A DNA stretch of 8,705 nucleotides from Deltaproteobacteria bacterium. GTDB lineage: Bacteria > Desulfobacterota > Desulfuromonadia > Desulfuromonadales > Geopsychrobacteraceae. This document shows, piece by piece, positions 7,370-8,705 of this stretch; within the stretch, counting starts at the first letter, position 1, and the number at the start of each line of letters is the position of its first letter. Both the position numbers and the translations under genes were made by a program. The stretch is from positions 1 through 8,705 of the forward strand of contig JAACTI010000178.1 in NCBI GenBank assembly GCA_009993495.1, written 5' to 3'. Below the pieces are notes generated by a model. The model was given only the letters and a program-made list of their open reading frames with translations. It did not search any database and was not told the origin of the DNA.

Positions 7370-8122
7370 ATGCTATCCATTATTCGTGAACGGTTGCGCC
7401 AGGGGCATCGCACCGGCAAATTCCCCCAGATCGAACCCCAGCTGCCCGCCCGTTTTCGTGGCCTGCCAGTCCTCAGCCAAGACCTGAGCCCGGACCAGCG
7501 CCAGATGGCCGCCGCCAGTTGTCCCTACGCTGCCCTGATGGATCACCCCCAGGGCTTACACGTCGATTTGGGGCGCTGTCTGTTCTGTGCCGATTGCCCG
7601 GCCCAGCAAAGTGGCGCCTTGACCTTCAGTCAGGATTATCGCCTCGCCGCCAGCCGCCGCGAAGATTTATGCTACAGCGATGCCGAATACCGCCTGGCCG
7701 AAAGCCTTAACCAGCGCATGCTCAAACTCTTTGGCCGCTCGCTGAAATTGCGCCAGGTCTCGGCTGGGGGCTGCAACGCCTGCGAAGCCGACCTCAACGT
7801 CCTCGGAACCCTGGTCTACGATCTGGGGCGTTTCGGCATTCAGTTTGTCGCCTCACCCCGCCATGCCGACGGCATTCTGGTCACCGGGCCAGTGACCAAA
7901 AATATGCAAAGCGCGCTTCTCGACACCTACGCCGCCATTCCCGCACCCAAAATCGTCATCGCCTCGGGGGCCTGCGCCATCAACGGCGGGCCCTTTTGCC
8001 ACAGTAGCGAAGCGCATCAAGGCATAGGCGATCTTTTGCCCATTGATCTCTACATCCCCGGCTGCCCACCCCACCCCTATACGGCGCTGGATGCCTTGTT
8101 GCGGCTGCTGGACAAGCGCTGA
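7370..8122 (+). CDS. hyfI: HyfI/NuoB-like small subunit with an N-terminal half-ferredoxin
   Basis: This 250-residue iron-sulfur protein has two parts. The C-terminal part (about 120-250) is a NuoB/HyfI domain carrying all four ligands of the proximal [4Fe-4S] cluster: C135 and C138 in SAGGCNACEADL, C202 in SGACAINGGPF and C232 in PGCPPHPY. The CxxC spacing is that of group 4 hydrogenases rather than the adjacent CC of complex I. The N-terminal part contains CPYAAL (C51) and GRCLFCADCP (C70, C73, C76). This looks like a ferredoxin fold in which one CxxCxxC and one CP motif survive, enough for a single cluster where HyfH/NuoI has two. The protein is thus probably a shortened HyfH fused to HyfI, passing electrons between a partner and the large subunit. 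FGRSLKLRQVSAGGC joins the two parts. AGGAG lies seven bases before the ATG. The 53-bp gap from hyfG contains nothing else that can be recognised. It is the last gene of the operon. Confidence 0.92.
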   Translation: MLSIIRERLRQGHRTGKFPQIEPQLPARFRGLPVLSQDLSPDQRQMAAASCPYAALMDHPQGLHVDLGRCLFCADCPAQQSGALTFSQDYRLAASRREDLCYSDAEYRLAESLNQRMLKLFGRSLKLRQVSAGGCNACEADLNVLGTLVYDLGRFGIQFVASPRHADGILVTGPVTKNMQSALLDTYAAIPAPKIVIASGACAINGGPFCHSSEAHQGIGDLLPIDLYIPGCPPHPYTALDALLRLLDKR

Positions 8123-8340
8123 CGCCAGACATCTCCCGGCCCTTGATCCTTGGACTCGTCCGGAAAATTGCAAGAAAAATTAGCGCGACAATCAGCGGAA
8201 TTTTAATATTAAAATTCCGCTGATTGTCTGGATTTCATGGAGTTTCATGCTAGGCTTTTTGTCCGGATGCATAAAACGCCCTTTTTACTCGTGTCCGTAA
8301 CCTTATTTTCCCGAGGTTCACCCATGGAGACGAAGCGCCG
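8123..8340. other. Intergenic region between the Ehr operon and the sensor gene
   Basis: These 218 bp hold no convincing gene. They contain the 42-bp palindrome, a TTTCATG direct repeat (8233-8239 and 8243-8249), two GTCCGGA copies (8158-8164 and 8261-8267) and presumably the promoter of the next gene. I could not identify a good -35/-10 pair or a sigma-54 site by eye. A six-codon ORF (8324-8344) overlaps the sensor start and is probably incidental. Confidence 0.6.
8187..8228 (+). terminator. Perfect 42-bp palindrome, probable terminator or regulatory hairpin
   Basis: Two 21-base arms are exactly complementary, from GACAATCAGCGG on the left to CCGCTGATTGTC on the right, with an AT-only centre (TTTTAATATTAAAA). 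It lies 64 bp after the hyfI stop and 112 bp before the next gene, where an operon terminator is expected. A long hairpin would form in RNA. No run of U follows on the plus strand (the next bases are TGGATTTC), so it is not a textbook intrinsic terminator in that direction. On the minus strand the hairpin is followed after a few bases by a run of five T. It could also be a dyad protein-binding site or an RNA-stabilising 3' end. Confidence 0.5.
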
Positions 8341-8705
8341 ATGACGTCCGACGCTAAAGCAACCCCTCGCCTGCCCTTTTCGCCGGTTTTGTTTATTGTT
8401 CTATGGACACTGGTCATTGCCTTGGCCGTCTTTGCGGTCTTCAAGGCGAAAAACGATCTGCTGCGCTCCAATGCTCACGTCATTGCCACCACCAGTTTTG
8501 AAAAAGATGTCGCTTTCCGCCGTTGGGGGGCCATGCATGGCGGCGTTTATGTGCCCCTCAGCGAAGACACCCCGGCCAACCCTTACCTGAAAGTCCCTGA
8601 ACAGGATATTGCGACCCCGGCGGGCAAAAAATTAACCCTGATGAACCCCGCCTACATGACCCGTCAACTTTACGAAAAGGCCGACCCTCATGCGGTTGCC
8701 GTCAG
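8341..8705 (+). CDS. Membrane-anchored DUF3365 (Tll0287-like) sensor protein, 3' truncated
   Basis: The first 121 residues are visible; the gene runs off the window. A short charged N-terminus is followed by one membrane helix (about 13-35, SPVLFIVLWTLVIALAVFAV) and then a presumably periplasmic domain. Its motifs EKDVAFRRWGAMHGGVYVP (54-72), NPYL (80-83) and LTLMNPAYMTRQLYE (98-112) are characteristic of DUF3365/Tll0287-like domains. These domains occur at the N-terminus of histidine kinases, diguanylate cyclases and chemoreceptors, often in Desulfuromonadota; some members bind heme. The output domain lies beyond the window, so the type of signalling protein cannot be told. ATG 8341 is the first usual start in a frame open only from 8275. 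A weak GGAG (8326-8329) lies 11 bases upstream, so initiation may be modest. It is separated from the Ehr operon by a palindrome and is likely transcribed independently. Confidence 0.82.
   Translation, partial: MTSDAKATPRLPFSPVLFIVLWTLVIALAVFAVFKAKNDLLRSNAHVIATTSFEKDVAFRRWGAMHGGVYVPLSEDTPANPYLKVPEQDIATPAGKKLTLMNPAYMTRQLYEKADPHAVAV

Noticed and set aside
5796..8122. A functional [NiFe] hydrogenase (Hyf or formate hydrogenlyase).
   Set aside because: The large subunit lacks all four Ni-Fe cysteines, and the window contains no maturation protease or hyp gene.
1..8122. A standard NADH:quinone oxidoreductase (nuo) operon.
   Set aside because: The gene order, HyfE, the HyfB-type extensions, the CxxC spacing in the small subunit and the missing NuoE/F/G/A/J genes all fit the Hyf/Ehr plan instead.
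8324..8344. Six-codon ORF overlapping the sensor start, as a leader peptide.
   Set aside because: It has no clear ribosome binding site, codes for nothing suggestive of attenuation, and such ORFs are common by chance.

Overview
The window is almost entirely one densely packed plus-strand operon for a membrane-bound oxidoreductase. It is built on the plan of group 4 [NiFe] hydrogenases (Hyf/Hyc/Ech) and respiratory complex I. The gene order is hyfB-like (5' end cut off by the window), a second complete hyfB-like, hyfC, hyfE, hyfF, hyfG (NuoC-NuoD fusion type) and hyfI (NuoB type). Gaps are 1-53 bp, with one ATGA start/stop overlap and a good Shine-Dalgarno before each visible start.

The key observation is in the large subunit. 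It aligns well with HycE/HyfG, but all four cysteines that hold the Ni-Fe site are gone: the N-terminal CxxC is A210-G-D-T213 and the C-terminal CxxC is S471-F-H-N474. The small subunit keeps all the cysteines for its NuoB-type [4Fe-4S] cluster. The complex is therefore very unlikely to be a hydrogenase. It belongs with the 'Ehr' (energy-converting hydrogenase related) complexes, which sit between complex I and group 4 hydrogenases and have no firmly assigned substrate.

As a machine, the operon supplies a membrane arm of three antiporter-like subunits (two HyfB-like, one HyfF), a NuoK-like HyfE and a NuoH-like HyfC. The peripheral arm is reduced to a NuoCD-like and a NuoB-like protein. The small subunit carries its own N-terminal half-ferredoxin with four cysteines, enough for one [4Fe-4S] cluster, which may replace the separate HyfH/NuoI protein. 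No NADH, formate or F420 input module and no hydrogenase maturation gene is visible.

After hyfI (ends 8122) comes a 218-bp gap holding a perfect 42-bp palindrome (8187-8228), probably the operon's terminator. A new plus-strand gene starts at 8341. It encodes a membrane-anchored protein with a DUF3365 (Tll0287-like) sensory domain, cut off by the window end and likely the start of a sensor kinase or similar signalling protein.

The source is probably a bacterium of the Desulfuromonadota (Geobacter/Desulfuromonas type). This rests on the Ehr-type cluster, the DUF3365 sensor and the moderately high GC content. It is an inference, not proven by the window. No RNA genes, CRISPR arrays or insertion sequences were seen.
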